In this document: positions 35,001 to 63,088 of the stretch, piece by piece
How positions within the stretch are numbered: position 1 is the first letter of the stretch
How the letters are laid out: each line of letters opens with the position of its first letter
Assembly (NCBI RefSeq): GCF_016097555.1
Contig: NC_054702.1
Span: forward strand, 64,215,682-64,279,681
DNA length: 64,000 nt
Direction: 5' to 3'
From: Gigantopelta aegis
Taxonomy: Eukaryota > Mollusca > Gastropoda > Neomphalida > Peltospiridae
Notes under the pieces: generated by a model
What the model was told of the DNA's origin: nothing
Databases searched by the model: none
What the model saw: the letters and a program-made list of their open reading frames with translations, nothing else
Program-made: the position numbers and the translations under genes

Positions 35001-35870
35001 ATGAGACATAATTATTGCGTATTATTATATAGTATTTTTGTGATGTGCAATCAGTTTTATTATTTATTTCAACATAGAAAGCCCAACTCCGTTAATATTT
35101 CCTGGATGATTTACCGTAATACGATTGGTGTATATTAAATTTCTGTTTACACATTTACGATAATGTGCGCGTCATTCTGTCTTTATGCATAATTTCAGGA
35201 GAAGGTTGTGAAGAAACTGGATCGAGTGAGATCTGTTCTGATTGGTGTTCAGAAGCTGAATGATCACCTCACACAAGATGATAAAAGTGACGTTCTCTTC
35301 CACACATGGACTATTGAAGATTTTGGTATGTATAATAGAAAGAAGACGAATATTGAGTTGTACCCCAACATTTAGTAAGGGAGAATACACTCCAAGTGCA
35401 AATTCATTAAAAAAAAGAAACCTATTTCTCAGCCTATTGTTTTCTAAATTGGGACACAAAAATAGGTTGGGTTTTTTGTTATTTCCAAACACTTTTATGT
35501 TTCTTCTTATGTCAAACAAAACTGAAATTATTTACAAAAGACATTTTTGTAGGAGGATGAGACAGACTACAGTATGTTAATAACATATTTTTATTTCATA
35601 TTTATTTTGCTAAAACTTACAGGATCACCTTGAAATACTGTCATGTTTCTTCCTTTTTTTGTTTTAACAGTGGCCAATTCAAACCAACTTGTAGCTATGT
35701 ACACCAAAGAACTTGACCTGAAGAAGCAACTGTGTGAAAATGTTGCCCATGCAGACGACCGGACAACCACCATGTTTTATACGTCTGCCTGGCTGCACCA
35801 ACCGTACATTGATGAAAATGCTACAGCGATCTTAGACATGATGTTGCTTGAATCTGGCCATAAGAAATGA
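29009..35870 (+). CDS. CINP: Cyclin-dependent kinase 2-interacting protein
   Basis: CINP is a small nuclear protein that binds CDK2/CDC7 complexes and ATRIP and supports replication and checkpoint signalling. Five coding exons: 29009-29069, 30117-30279, 31445-31544, 35199-35325, 35671-35870 (651 nt, 216 aa; human about 212). Phases close at every junction; exon 2 uses the donor GTATGT at 30280. Family blocks: VKDGVADIHNLVIKWN (human IKDNAADWHNLILKW), IIKEIANIKLE, LEPLCEKLL, LFHTWTIEDF, LVAMYTKELDLKKQL (coiled-coil helix), and the C-terminal TSAWLHQPYIDE and MMLLESGHKK, close to human SMWLHQPYVES and SMLLETGHRAL. Start ATG at 29009 gives MSTPSKKVAEV. Head-to-head with SARS2 (1.37 kb between start codons, 0.39 kb of it a SINE) and convergent with ZNF839. 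Intron 3 holds a TIR element and several repeats. Confidence 0.95.
29179..29426. mobile_element. hAT-like MITE with 8-bp target duplication
   Basis: Inverted-orientation relative of the 2203-2549 element. Ends AGGGCTCGAACTTAAG and ATTAAGTTCGAGCC, flanked by TTCTGATC at 29171-29178 and 29427-29434. The 8-bp duplication and CAGGG end support the hAT superfamily. In CINP intron 1. Confidence 0.8.
29430..29900 (+). repeat. A-type SINE inserted in the 10730-type repeat
   Basis: SINE at about 29488-29820: GGGATGTAGCCCAGTGGTAA (A box), diverged core, tail GTTAAATAAAACACC. The flanking pieces (TTTCTGTGTATTTACCTTCA before; CTCTTCTCTGCTGCCATCAA after) are contiguous in the repeat copy at 11180-11290, so the SINE split an older copy. 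The SINE itself is old and gapped. Confidence 0.65.
30358..30606 (-). repeat. tRNA-derived SINE, type-1 tail, with terminal inverted tail fragment
   Basis: Reverse copy starting GTTTAACGACACCACTAGAG, with the core AATGGATCTTTTATATTCACC and ATATACCAGCCGTGCACTGG. At 30580-30606 a short tail piece in the opposite sense (GCTAGAGCATCATTAAAC) follows, so the two ends are inverted tails. In CINP intron 2. Confidence 0.75.
31553..31665 (+). repeat. SINE family D, head only
   Basis: tRNA-like head: AACTAGCTCTGTCAGCAGTA (A-box side), GTCATAGGATCGAACCAC (B box), then TTTCTCCATCCCA. Starts 9 bp past the donor of CINP exon 3. Confidence 0.65.
32085..32215. repeat. Fragment of the 15490-type repeat
   Basis: CAACGGAAAACTATACATGG and GGACAGACAGATGGACAGAC match the right part of the 19215 and 23800 copies. 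In CINP intron 3. Confidence 0.45.
33177..33560. repeat. Tandem duplication, about 197-bp unit
   Basis: Two close copies beginning AATTTTAAGAAATAAACAAA (about 33179 and 33374), each with GACTTTTAGTCCGTCCCATC, CAGTTTAGTTTGACGTAAA and TTTGGAAATAACAAAACAAT. A third, inverted and diverged copy lies at 35385-35575. Confidence 0.85.
33640..34041 (+). repeat. tRNA-derived SINE, B head with type-1 tail
   Basis: Full length: GGCCTCGGTGGCGTCGTGG (A-box side), GGGTTCGGATCCCAG (B box), core, tail GTTAAATAAAACAAAC. Target duplication TTTGTAGTCTGTT at 33627-33639 and 34042-34054. Good reference copy for family B. Confidence 0.95.
35385..35575. repeat. Inverted copy of the 33177 unit
   Basis: TTTTGTTATTTCCAAACAC and TTATGTCAAACAAAACTGAA are the reverse complement, with changes, of blocks in the 197-bp unit. 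In CINP intron 4, about 60 bp from the exon 4 donor. Confidence 0.6.
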
Positions 35871-36121
35871 TTTATAACTGTCACATTTTATAAGTTGAGA
35901 TTAAAAAACTCATCCCAAGAAATCAATGTTATGTGTAGATGGCAAAAGAATGTACAGAGTACATAGTTTATCATGTTCTGTTAGATGGCAAGACCAAGTG
36001 GAAATGTGCTGCCAAAATAAGGTTACTCATGACAGATGGCAGCAGGTGATTATTTTAATGACACATGCCAGGAAAGGCCTTCACATACATCAGTCATGAA
36101 GTAGTGGTTTAACATGACAAC

Positions 36122-36430
36122 GGGGTTGGGATGTAGCCCAGTGGTAAAGCATCCACCTGATGCATAGCTGGTTTGGAACCGATCCCTGTTAGTGGGCCCA
36201 CTGGGCCATTTCTTGTTCCCACCAGTGCAACACGATTGGTATATCAAAGGCTGTGGTATGTGCTATCCTGTCTATGGGATGGTGCATAAAAAAGATCCCT
36301 TGCTACTAATGGAAACGTAGGTTTCCTCTCTAAGACTATAAATCAAAATTAACAAATGCTTGACATCCAGTACCTAATGATTAATAAATCAATTTGCTCT
36401 AGTGGTGTTGTTAAACAAAACAAAACTTAA
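36122..36430 (+). repeat. tRNA-derived SINE, A head with type-1 tail
   Basis: GGGATGTAGCCCAGTGGTAA (A box), GGAACCGATCCC (B box), core, then AAATTAACAAATGCTTGACATC and tail GTTGTTAAACAAAACAAAAC. An A head with the tail usually seen on B copies. Confidence 0.88.
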
Positions 36431-36469
36431 CACAATAACAGGCAATAATGTAATTGGTCCACCTAGGAA

Positions 36470-36658
36470 AATTTTGTTTAATCACACCAATAGAGCACCT
36501 GTTGGATGTCGAACATTTATCACTTGGTATCTTTTATTTGCACGTTTCCACAAGACAGGACGGTAAACATCATGGTGTTTGACATGTCAGTAGTTATGGG
36601 GATTTGATCCTACAACTCTATCACCTCAGACTACCACTTCATTGACTGAGCTAATCCA
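36470..36658 (-). repeat. tRNA-derived SINE, family D
   Basis: Reverse copy: tail GTTTAATCACACCAATAGAG, core TCTTTTATTTGCACG, and a head with GGATTTGATCC and TGACTGAGCTAA seen on plus. Lies about 40 bp after the previous SINE. Confidence 0.65.
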
Positions 36659-37152
36659 AGAAAAATTTACCTGTAAGCTTTTTACACCTGAGAGAAATGC
36701 ACTACCACAGTTTCACCTCAAGTACTCACAAAGGATGTGGCTGAAGCTAATCTATTACATGTTATTTTAAAAGCTAAAGACACTGGTAAAACTATTTTGT
36801 GTGAATATGGCTGGAGAGAACTTTCTTACACACCCATGTAGGACATCAACGTTGTGTATCAAAATCATACACAACGTATGTTGGAGATCGTTTCTGAGAG
36901 GTCATGACCCAGTTTAGTGTTATCGCTTTTCATCAATTTTATTTTCCGAGTGGTTGGCAAATGTTTTAGAGTGCTCTATTTTTTTAAGGAAAATGGATCT
37001 GTTAGTACAGTAGTGATTTGGTTATGACATGGTATATATGTTTAAAGCCAAGTATCCATACACCATGACCCAGTTAGGCTAGTTCTGTAACAACATAATT
37101 TAGTTCATTATATTGTTTACATTTTCATTGTTTTGAGGTATGTAAGAAACAG

Positions 37153-37300
37153 AATACTACATTCATGTCCGTTTGATACCATTTATCTTGCAACTTGTTG
37201 TTTAAAAGCGTATCCAACTCGCTTTCGCTTGTTGGGTATGTTTTTAAACAACTCGTAAGATAAATGGTATCAAACAGAAACTCATGTATTATTCTCTATG
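37153..37300. mobile_element. Hairpin MITE, near-perfect 145-bp palindrome
   Basis: Arms run from AGAATACTACATTCATG to CATGTATTATTCTCT, with GTTTGATACCATTTATCTTG mirrored by AAGATAAATGGTATCAAAC. The centre is ACTCGCTTTCGCTTGTTGG. Related copy at 18827-18943. Confidence 0.75.
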
Positions 37301-38634
37301 TACTAAACTGGCCACAAGAAAATTATGATGTCGATATAAATTAACAAATAGTGTTACAGAATTGTACTAAATGTATTCGATCAAATACCCTTGGTTTTTC
37401 TTCCTTTCTGACTGAAAGGAATACAATTAAAAACATTTTTAATGTAATGAACTGAAGAAGTCTTGATTTTATGTTATACAGTTACATTTTTTTTTAATAT
37501 GATAAAACATGGTGTGGTTTACTGAAAACCAACCTAATTTAGGTTATCTTGTAGACATTGTATTTCCTAATACATTGAATAGAAAGAAAAAGGGCTGGGG
37601 TGGAGGAGGAAAAAATAAATGATGTAAACAAAAAGGCAAGTGACTATGATGTTCCTTACATGATTGGGTTATGGTTCTGTATTATAGATACACAGGATAT
37701 GACGGCCCACAGAGTGTAGTTAGAACTTGAGGGGTAGTAGTGGTCACTTTCAGTGTGACAGACATTTGAGAGCCTGTAGTATCTGAATCTGATATGGGGT
37801 ATTTGGAGGCATCTTCCAAGAAAATGTTTACTTTAGGTGTTCAAATACAACATTTCTAGGCTTCCGAGAACATTAACAGGGGAAAATGGGGTGGGTGGTG
37901 GGATGAGGCATGTTCCAGGCACCCCTTCATTTTACCCAATCTGCGAGCACCAACTGTCAATGCATGTTGATTGTTTTTTAATCCATACACTTGCCTAGGC
38001 CATATTTGGTTGATTATAGCCCTTCATGAGGGAAGGAAAGCGGTGTTTAATAATACCACACACTATTATTAATCAACAGCTGTTAGGTGTACCAAATGTG
38101 GTACATATAACACTTTAAACCAGATCTGTTGTATCCACAAAAACGACTTTCTATTTTACAGCTACAGATATTCTATATACACTCTTTCTCATAGACAGGT
38201 GTTGGCTCAAATTTCCGTTTAAACTTTGTCAGCTATCAAGGAAAAACTAAAAGACAAAATCTATTCCAAGTACTTTACTGCTGAAATATATAATGCATAT
38301 ATTTCACCAACATTTCTGTACAATTGATCAAATGTGGTAGTCAAAGGTTATAAAACAATCAATATTTGACATGGTACAAAAGGAAATGCATTGTCCTAAG
38401 AGGTTCGTTTGTGTGTCATGTTTGTAAACACCATGACAAACCTATTGTTGCTATTAACAATTATCATTAATGTCTAACAACACCTTTTATAGAGTGATAA
38501 TGCCCATTCAATTTGTGCATGCTTATGGACTACATATACATATATATTTTTTTACATGACAGACTCCTCTGCAAAATGGATCTCTATAAATAAAAATGGG
38601 ATTTAAGAATAAAATGTGTTGTTTGTCATCGTCT

Positions 38635-39030
38635 TTTAAAGGGACATACCTTAGTTTTTAAACACTAAGGCATATTTTTTACTATTAGAGCTGTTTATGA
38701 TCACTGAAATCAAACATTACTTATATTTTATTGTTTAGATTATCCATTTCCGTATATTCTAAGTGTGTCTGGTTATCCTGATGTTTCAAAATGCATTTTT
38801 TTCATATTTTTAAAAATGCATGTGCGTCTGAGAAGTAACCGTTGTAGAGTCGCGTTTAGTTTATTTTTAAGGGTATTATAACATAACAGACTCTTAGTTT
38901 CACTCTGTTGTATCCAAATTTGTTACAGGTTTGTAAATTAACCAAACTTAGTGTCCATTTTTATGGGTTGAAACTAATCTAGGTGAAAATTATGCCTTAA
39001 TGTTTAAAAACTGGGGTCTGTCCCTTTAAA
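38635..39030. mobile_element. MITE, TIR TTTAAAGGGACA, complete copy
   Basis: A 396-bp element with inverted ends of about 40 bp: TTTAAAGGGACATACCTTAG and its mirror GGGGTCTGTCCCTTTAAA, each next to a TTAAACA-TAAGGCATA block. Other copies at 7398 and 24317. Confidence 0.85.
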
Positions 39031-39980
39031 TTTTAAAATGGGAATTTTGTCTTGTTCCCAAGTGAGAATTAGAATTTATTGTGACTAAATGACATGATTC
39101 CAAAACACAATGTAAAAAAGTCTTTCAACCTGTAAAAATATAGAAAAAGAATTGCACTGTGTAATCATTCTGCATTTTATCCAACATCAGATTTTCTTTA
39201 CCAATGAACACAGAAAATCTGCATTCAGCATCACTGACTTTCAGTGAAAAAGATTCATTGTCATGTAATCGGTGCAATGGGGCAATGAGAAGACACCAAA
39301 CAGTGGATAATATCTACTAGCTCTGGTTTTCAAAAATTTACTTCGGAAAGCTTTAATGACTGAATTAAAGTATGATAGCTGTTACATGGAATATACATGT
39401 CATTAGAAATCCTCTGATCAAAAAGTTTAGCAATTTGGAAAAATAGAAATCAAACCACTGGATTTAATTGATGTATTATTTTGTCACTAAGTAATAGGAG
39501 ATTGTAAATAGAAAATAAAATGCATGAATGTCGCATCATTGAATGTAGCTTACTTTTAATTTACAATGCAGTAGTACCATATTAATTAAAAAAATTGATA
39601 AACATTTTTGTCTAAGTATTGTTTGAAATAACTGTCCATATAAGAGTGTCTTCAAAATGCAGCTAGTGAATTCGGAAATTATTATGCCATTTAAAGCAAG
39701 GCTCAAGACTAACGAGGAGCAAGAGGAAATAGCAACACAATTTACTTTATAATAATTAATTTCAGAAGCGGCTTTTGCTTTCCCAACTACCCAAATTAAG
39801 AAATTAGTTCCAACTGTGTTTACATCAGGATGACAGATATTAAATTAGATATTGCAAAAGAAAAATGATTCGCTCCAGTTTACCATAAGAAATATGAAAG
39901 TAAAGTTTTACATCAGTATAACTTACTACTTGTGTTTTAGAACTGCTTCTTAGTTTTTAACATTTAGTCCCAGACTAAAA

Positions 39981-40290
39981 AGAGGCGGGATGTAGCCTGA
40001 TGCGCGATTGATCCAAGATAGATTCCTGTCGGTGGGCCTATTGGGCTATTTCTCATTCCAGCCAGTGCTCCACAACTGGTATAACAAAGGCCATGGTATA
40101 TGCTATCCTGTCTGTGGGATAGTGCATATAAAAGATCCCTTTGCTGCTAATCGAAAAGAGTAGCCTATGAAGTGCCGACAGTGGGTTTCCTCTCTCAATA
40201 TCTGTGTGGCGCTTAACCATGTGTCGGAAGCCATATAACTAAATAAAATGTGTCGAGTGTGTTGATAAATAAAACATTTCCTTCCTTCTT
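39981..40290 (+). repeat. tRNA-derived SINE, A head with type-2 tail
   Basis: Exact 13-bp target duplication TCCCAGACTAAAA (39968-39980 and 40291-40303). The head has lost the A-box half (GGGATGTAGCCTGATGCGCG); core and tail AAATAAAACATTTCCTTCC are intact. Confidence 0.92.
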
Positions 40291-40639
40291 TCCCAGACTA
40301 AAAGTCAAAAACAGAGATTGCTTTTCACTCCACAAAATGAATTTCAAGCTTTGTCAATTCAACATTAACCAAATGATTTGAAACACTAATTGCAGATTTG
40401 TTAATTATTTCAACCAGCCTGGAAATAAAAAATGTAGTTACCATTTCTAGTTGTAGTACAGTTATTTGAGCACATTTGGACAAAAACTTGAAACAATTAC
40501 ATTTCAAAGTAATCAGAATAGAACAGAGCTAGGAAAAAAATAATTCCCACATCACAGGAATGAAATGTGACAAATGAGAGAGTGGAGTTGGGCGACAGTA
40601 AGAATAGAGGAAGAAAAAAAGAAAAATGCTTCTGAACGT

Positions 40640-40645
40640 TTTATT
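40640..40645 (-). terminator. Likely ZNF839 poly(A) signal AATAAA
   Basis: TTTATT on plus, about 105 bp past the ZNF839 stop at 40751, giving a short 3' UTR. Confidence 0.5.
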
Positions 40646-40750
40646 TGTATTCACACAATTCCAACTTGGGATTGTTAAAAATATTTCTTTCCAATAAAGT
40701 GCACCAATAAACCACTGCAATGAACACAAGACGGAGAACAAAACAATTCA

Positions 40751-57747
<16,997 letters not shown>

Positions 57748-58192
57748 ACTTTTTATTTTGGTAAGCCTAAGGAGCACAATACACACCAACTTAAGGAGAT
57801 AGTACGTGGAATAACGTATACCAAGGTACTATTTGGGCTTTCATTGTGCAAATATAGTGTAACAATGAATTATAAAAGACTTAATTATTGCAATGTAACT
57901 AAATTAATCGCAGATTTTACGTATTATCCCATTTCCTCAACCTACAATTGCTGTGCAATTTAGTTCTATATTCGACCGTAAGGTGGCGTAACGAGCATTC
58001 AGTTATTAGTGGATCAGTCGTGAAATTTTGTATACGCTAGATCTGAGATACGGTCGATGATCCAAGATGATTTTTTTTTTCACACACAATATCATTTTGT
58101 TTCGTTTTAGTATTATTTATATATATATTATAGTGGATATATTTATTTCATTACTCTAACAACATAACCTAATAAAATTATGTTGACTTATT

Positions 58193-58381
58193 AGGGCCGT
58201 AACTAGGATTTTTTGTTTGGGGGGGGGGGGGGAGGCAACTGAGTAGTTAATAGTCTAAATCTCCTTAAACAGTTAAGGAGATATTTTTCTTTAAGTTTCT
58301 ATAATGCTTTCCGGATATTTTTTCGGGGGGGGGGGGGCGGCAAATACCCTCTTGCCGCCCCCCCCCCCCAGCTACGGCCCT
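58193..58381. mobile_element. MITE with G/C runs, TIR AGGGCCGTAACTAGG
   Basis: Ends AGGGCCGTAACTAGG and CAGCTACGGCCCT are inverted. The interior carries several runs of 10-15 G or C and the inverted TCTCCTTAA/TTAAGGAGA. Confidence 0.6.
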
Positions 58382-58589
58382 GCTTATTATATGGATTATA
58401 CTGTTACATGTATTGATATATAATGCAGAAATCATCATTATAAAATGAAAATATCTTTAATATTAATGAACTTGCAACTTAATTAATGTCGATTTAAGGC
58501 AATAATTAAGTATGTTATTGACAAAAAAGTTATTCTTTAATTTATACATACCGTCTTGAAGAGTGAAATTTATTAATAAGAGTCTGGAC

Positions 58590-58866
58590 AATAATCGCTA
58601 CTGAATGTCAAACATTTGATAATTCTGACACATATGCCTAATATTCAGAGGAAAGCCGTTATATATTTTCTTTACCAGCATGGTCTTTTATATGAACTTC
58701 CCCACAGGCAGAACAGCACATATGTCATATATGTATGGTCTTTGATATACCAGTTATTGAGCATTAGTTGGGGCAGGGAGTGAAGCCATGCAATAGGTCC
58801 GCCGCGGGGTTTCGATCCTACGGCCCAAAAACCATAGGGGAGCGATGTACCGACTGAGCTTGATAC
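58590..58866 (-). repeat. tRNA-derived SINE, family D
   Basis: Reverse copy. On minus the head reads AAGCTCAGTCGGTACATCGC and GTAGGATCGAAACC (B box). The core TCTTTTATATGAACTTCCCC is recognisable. Tail eroded. Confidence 0.7.
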
Positions 58867-59721
58867 TCCCTACCTACTTGATATGCGAAACAAATGTTAT
58901 CCTTCCCCAGACCCACTCAAGGATGCCCGTCCCCACTAAAGATTGTGTCCATCCTGACTAGGGCAGACCCGTAGTACCGGGGTTGGGGGGGGGGTGGGGG
59001 GGGGGGGTGGGGGATGAGTGGGTGGATTTGGTGCCTGTACCCACATGACGAACATATACAGTTTTTTGTATGTGTCGTACTTTATAAATAAAGATACAAA
59101 TCAGAATTGTGCCCCCCCCCCCATTAGAAATTGTGCACCGCCTAGCTATATAGATTGTATGTAAAATGTTGGGCTTCGTTAATGATACCTTATTATTTAT
59201 ATAATTTTAAATAATGGAAAAGTAAAGACCTGCTCGTAGACAAACTATGCAGTCGCCTATGGCTCTAAACTGTGTGTTGAATCCTGTTATACCCCGCCCC
59301 ACCCACTACTAATATTTGTGTTTATTCATCATCCATAAAATACACTAAATAGAAAAACATTTTCCAGGGAGCATGCTCCCTATCGAACTCCCTACAGACC
59401 TCGTTCCTTCTGCTGCTCGACTTATTTGCCTTCGACAAACTCAAATTGCTCTTTTTAGAATTTTATGACCCTCCCCATTACAAAATCCTGAATCCGCCCC
59501 TGAGGCCAGTGGAAGCAGGTGTGGTGGTGGGGTGGGGACCACCTATTTGACATCCAAAATGTAGGCCCTACGTTGTTGTTTTTTCAGTCCTACTCTATTC
59601 TCATGCATCACTCCCTTTCCCCATTTTAGATACCCCCATCAGATTGTGACGTTAATCGTGTTTGTGTTATGTTTTTAACAAATCTTACGGATTGTTGAAA
59701 ACTTTCCTCTCTTCTTTTCCG

Positions 59722-59950
59722 TTTCTCGCTCTAGCCAGTCCACCACAACTGGTATCTCATTAAGGCCGTGGTATGTGCCATCCTGTCTGTGGGATGGTGC
59801 ATATAAAAATCCCTTAATTGCTACTAATGGAAATTTTTTGCGGGTTTCCTCTCTAAGACTATATATCAAAATTACCATATGTTTGACATCCAATGGCCGA
59901 TGCTTAATAAATCAATGTGCTTTAGTGGTGCCTTTAAAGAAAACATTTTC
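59722..59950 (+). repeat. 5'-truncated SINE, type-1 tail
   Basis: Starts in TTTCTCGCTCTAGCCAGTCC, core GGATGGTGCATATAAAAATCC, then ACCATATGTTTGACATCCAA and tail GTGGTGCCTTTAAAGAAAAC. Confidence 0.8.
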
Positions 59951-60053
59951 TTCTTCTTTTCTGTTTTTCTTTCCTTTCTTCTTTCTTTGTTTTGTTTTGT
60001 TTCTTTATTTTCTTTCTTGAAATATATATTTTATATTCATTTCTATTCATATA

Positions 60054-60693
60054 CAGTCAAACCTGTCCTAGCGGCCACCTGTAACCAGCGGTCACCTGTA
60101 TTAAGCGGCCAGCAGCCACCTAAATCGGATCCCAAATCGCTGAAATACCTGTATTAAGCAGCCAAAGTAAATGTTTACGATTATATAAAATGGATATTTT
60201 AACAAAAGCGACAGGATACAGCAAATAACCGATCTTCACATATTCAGAAATACTAGTACCCATTGAATCCCAACATTCCTACTGTGTATCAATTAAGAAA
60301 GTCTGACTCTGTAATGCATCTAATTGCCTCTGGGTAGGCTAAGCTTTATATTTGTAGATTCACTTACCATAACAATACACTGCATAAAGTACGAATTAAA
60401 TAATTTATGGCAAAAGAAAACAACTTATTGAGAACGGTTAAATTGATACATTCCAATCACCTTATTTCTGAATGCGGCGACATGTCGAAAGTTGATTCAT
60501 AGTCAGCTGTGGAGCACACAACCATTAATTAGCAGTACCGATGGCGAAAAAAAAGAAAAAAAGAAAAAGAAAAAAAAAGAAACGACAAACGTTTTAAAGA
60601 CTGTATACATCACTATCTTAATCACCGGTCACCTGTCTTAAGCGGTCGCTTTTCTCTACACCGATGTGTGACCGCTTAAGACAGGTTTGACTG
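60054..60693. mobile_element. Tc1/mariner-like MITE, TIR CAGTCAAACCTGTC
   Basis: A 640-bp element with ends CAGTCAAACCTGTC and GACAGGTTTGACTG, flanked by TA. AGCGGYCACCTGTATTAAGC-type subterminal motifs repeat inside both ends. TA flank and CAGT ends fit the Tc1/mariner (pogo-like) group. No transposase ORF. Confidence 0.75.
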
Positions 60694-61269
60694 TATATCA
60701 TTGTCGTGTTTTATGTATACATTATGGAGAAAGCCAAGTAAGCTGGGAAGCCTGTGCCTAATCCATTTGTTTTTCAAAAGCAATAAAATGTTTTGGCATT
60801 GGTTCTCAATATTATTTTTCGTGCTGGGTTGTCTTTGAACATTCTTTCATTCATTCATTCATTGGATCTCAATATATAATGGAGGGAAGATAAACTAACA
60901 ATAATGTCAGAGTTGTTTCCCATGTTTGGCGGCAGAAATGAAAGGATGAAAGTTTACGGACTAATAAATTCAAAACAATTTTTTACACAACTTAGCTTTT
61001 ATTAATTCGATATATTTTATGAGATATGTAGTTTATCGGTTTTACCATAGCTGTAACCTAATGGATAAGGTAATCCAGTGACCAATTTATTTTGGTATAA
61101 AATTGAAAAGCATTTCATCTTGGAAAGAGTTAACCCTGGCTTCCGTTTTTAGTTTGCGTGGTAATAGTGATATTGAATTATGAAATATAAATATTATGTT
61201 GGTATTCTTGAATGAAACTTAACCCTAACAAATATTTAAAAACAAAATATGGAGGCGGGCGATAAGGAA

Positions 61270-61660
61270 AGAAAGAAAGAAAGATATGTTTTATTTAACG
61301 ACGCACTCAACACATTTTATTTACGGTTATATGGCGTCAGACATATGGTTAAGGACCACACAGATTTTGAGAGGAAACCCGCTGTCGCCACTACATGGGC
61401 TACTCTTCCGATTAGCAGCAAGGGATCTTTTATTTGCACTTCCCACAGGCAGGATAGCACAAACCATGACTTTGTTGAAACAGTTATGGATCACTGGTCG
61501 GTGCAAGTGGTTTACACCTACCCATTGAGCCTTACGGAGCACTCACTCAGGGTTTGGAGTTGGTATCTGAATTAAAAATCCCATGCCTCGACTGGGATCC
61601 GAACCTAGTACCTACCAGCCTGTAGACCAATGGCCTACCACGACGCCACCGAGGCTGGTT
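61270..61660 (-). repeat. Chimeric tRNA-derived SINE, B head with type-2 tail
   Basis: Second B-head/type-2-tail copy, close to 28084-28474. Exact target duplication GCGATAAGGAA (61259-61269 and 61661-61671). ORFs on both strands here are shadows of the SINE. Confidence 0.92.
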
Positions 61661-61744
61661 GCGATAAGGAAGTCTTGCCATAATATATTATTAAAATAAA
61701 ATCATTTTAAAATAAACATTTGTTATTGGTGGGGCAGTGGTGTG

Positions 61745-62843
61745 GACTCAAACTTAAAGGGGACACCGACAGCAATTCCCATAGCTGCTGCAGGGCACTA
61801 TCTTTCTATGCATGTTGGTTACGTAACTTTAAAATCATAAGAATCACCAATCTGTTACATAGTGAACAATTACATTCTAAAATTAAAAGTACCATGTATC
61901 AGTAATGAAAGTGAAAATCAATTTATGTTTTTAAATACATTTGAACCACCAGTGTAGCAATGTAGCACAGAACCGTAGTTCAAGTGTTTTAGGATTAGGT
62001 AGGCCTAACTCATTGGTTATGGGAACTATATTCACGTAACCGAACAATCAGTTACCTACTAGTAAGTAAAAGTGAACTGACTTCCAGTTATCTAGGATTT
62101 TGAAATATTGTCCCCTGTGCAGCACAAATTGCTGTAGGTCTAGTGCTGTTTTTTTGCCACTGGATACAAATTATTGACATCAGTTGAAGGGACACTTTTT
62201 GGTTTTTAAAGTCTGAACCACAATTAACAATTACAATACTTTACTCTCCTGTCATTAATGTTTCCGGATTTTGTGCTGTTTGTTACAAAACAAATTTCAT
62301 TTTCTCTAGACACGCACATCTAAAACTTTCGAAATGGTTTTGGCTTATGCTTTAATTTTTAAATACATTCTTAATGCACACCACCATTTTTGACCATTGT
62401 GCAACCATTACCCTAAGGCCAAACTCAGTACCTGTCCATCAGTATTAATATTTCTAGATTTGTGTTTTGTAAACCACTTCCATCTCTGCAAAATAAAATA
62501 ACATTGATGTAATGTTTACATACCTTAGTGCATGTTATGAAGTTGTTGGATTACATCACATCCTTCCATCCTTGTTGAAGAATATTTCATTCAAAAAGGA
62601 AAATGGCACCTGGAATTTTAATACCACCAAGCTCTACTAATTAATGGCAAAAGAGTAATTTATTGTAGCTATTAACTACAAGTATGTGACTTGGACTATA
62701 ATTTTATCTTTATTTGTTGCAAATGTTACTGGTTTAAAATTGCTCTACAGGCAGGCTCAAAATTGCTGTGGGTGATCATTTGGCAAATGGCAAAGACTTT
62801 TCAAAATTGCTGTAGGTAACAAATCCTAATGTTTGAGCCCTGA
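61745..62843. mobile_element. Long relative of the CAGGGCTCGAACTTAA MITE
   Basis: Left end ACTCAAACTTAAAGGGGACA-CCGACAGCAATT and right end CTAATGTTTGAGCCCTG match the ends of the 2203-2549 family, with TGTTGCAAATGTTACT and CAGGCAGGCTCAAAATTGC near the right. At about 1.1 kb it is longer than the other copies, either through internal insertion or as a longer parent form. Ends diverged. Confidence 0.5.
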
Positions 62844-63039
62844 GAATGGTAAGGACATTTGATAGTTATAGGGTATAATTAGACCACATTGGTAAAATAT
62901 CTGCCTATCCAACCACCTCCAAGAAGTAGATATATGTTTGAAGATAATTGAAGACGAGAAGGATTTCATTCCATCAACACTGCTTCCCACTTAATTGATT
63001 ATTTTTATGTCATTTCAGTGAATTGGTGATTACCGGAGG

Positions 63040-63087
63040 ATGTCCGCATGGAAATCTTTCTATATGTTCTTATTTGAGGTGAAGTAA
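63040..63087 (+). other. Upstream ORF in the MCM8 5' leader
   Basis: ATG at 63040 opens 15 codons (MSAWKSFYMFLFEVK) and stops at TAA 63085-63087, one base before the MCM8 ATG at 63089. Present in the mature leader if the acceptor at 63018 is used. Confidence 0.4.
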
Positions 63088-63088
63088 A

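Larger units (their letters stand above)
35871..40639. other. Convergent intergenic region between CINP and ZNF839
   Basis: Holds the 3' UTRs of both genes and repeats (SINEs at 36122, 36470 and 39981; hairpin at 37153; MITE at 38635). A plus-strand AATAAA lies near 38608, far for CINP; nearer CINP only ATTAAA-like hexamers are present. No further coding exon is seen on either strand. Confidence 0.55.
57748..63018. other. Divergent intergenic region between ZNF839 and MCM8
   Basis: Upstream of both ZNF839 (minus) and MCM8 (plus). Contains MITEs at 58193, 60054 and 61745, SINEs at 58590, 59722 and 61270, and long G or C runs (58217-58231, 58326-58340 and 58984-59010). No coding exon is supported. 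A likely acceptor (TTTATGTCATTTCAG) ends at 63018 just before MCM8, so its promoter and 5' exon should lie here. Confidence 0.55.

Noticed and set aside
61249-61575. ORFs of 71-108 codons with apparent similarity to predicted mollusc proteins
   Set aside because: They lie within a full-length SINE with exact target duplication; the same peptides recur at 22265-22477, 28097-28291 and 33675-33971.
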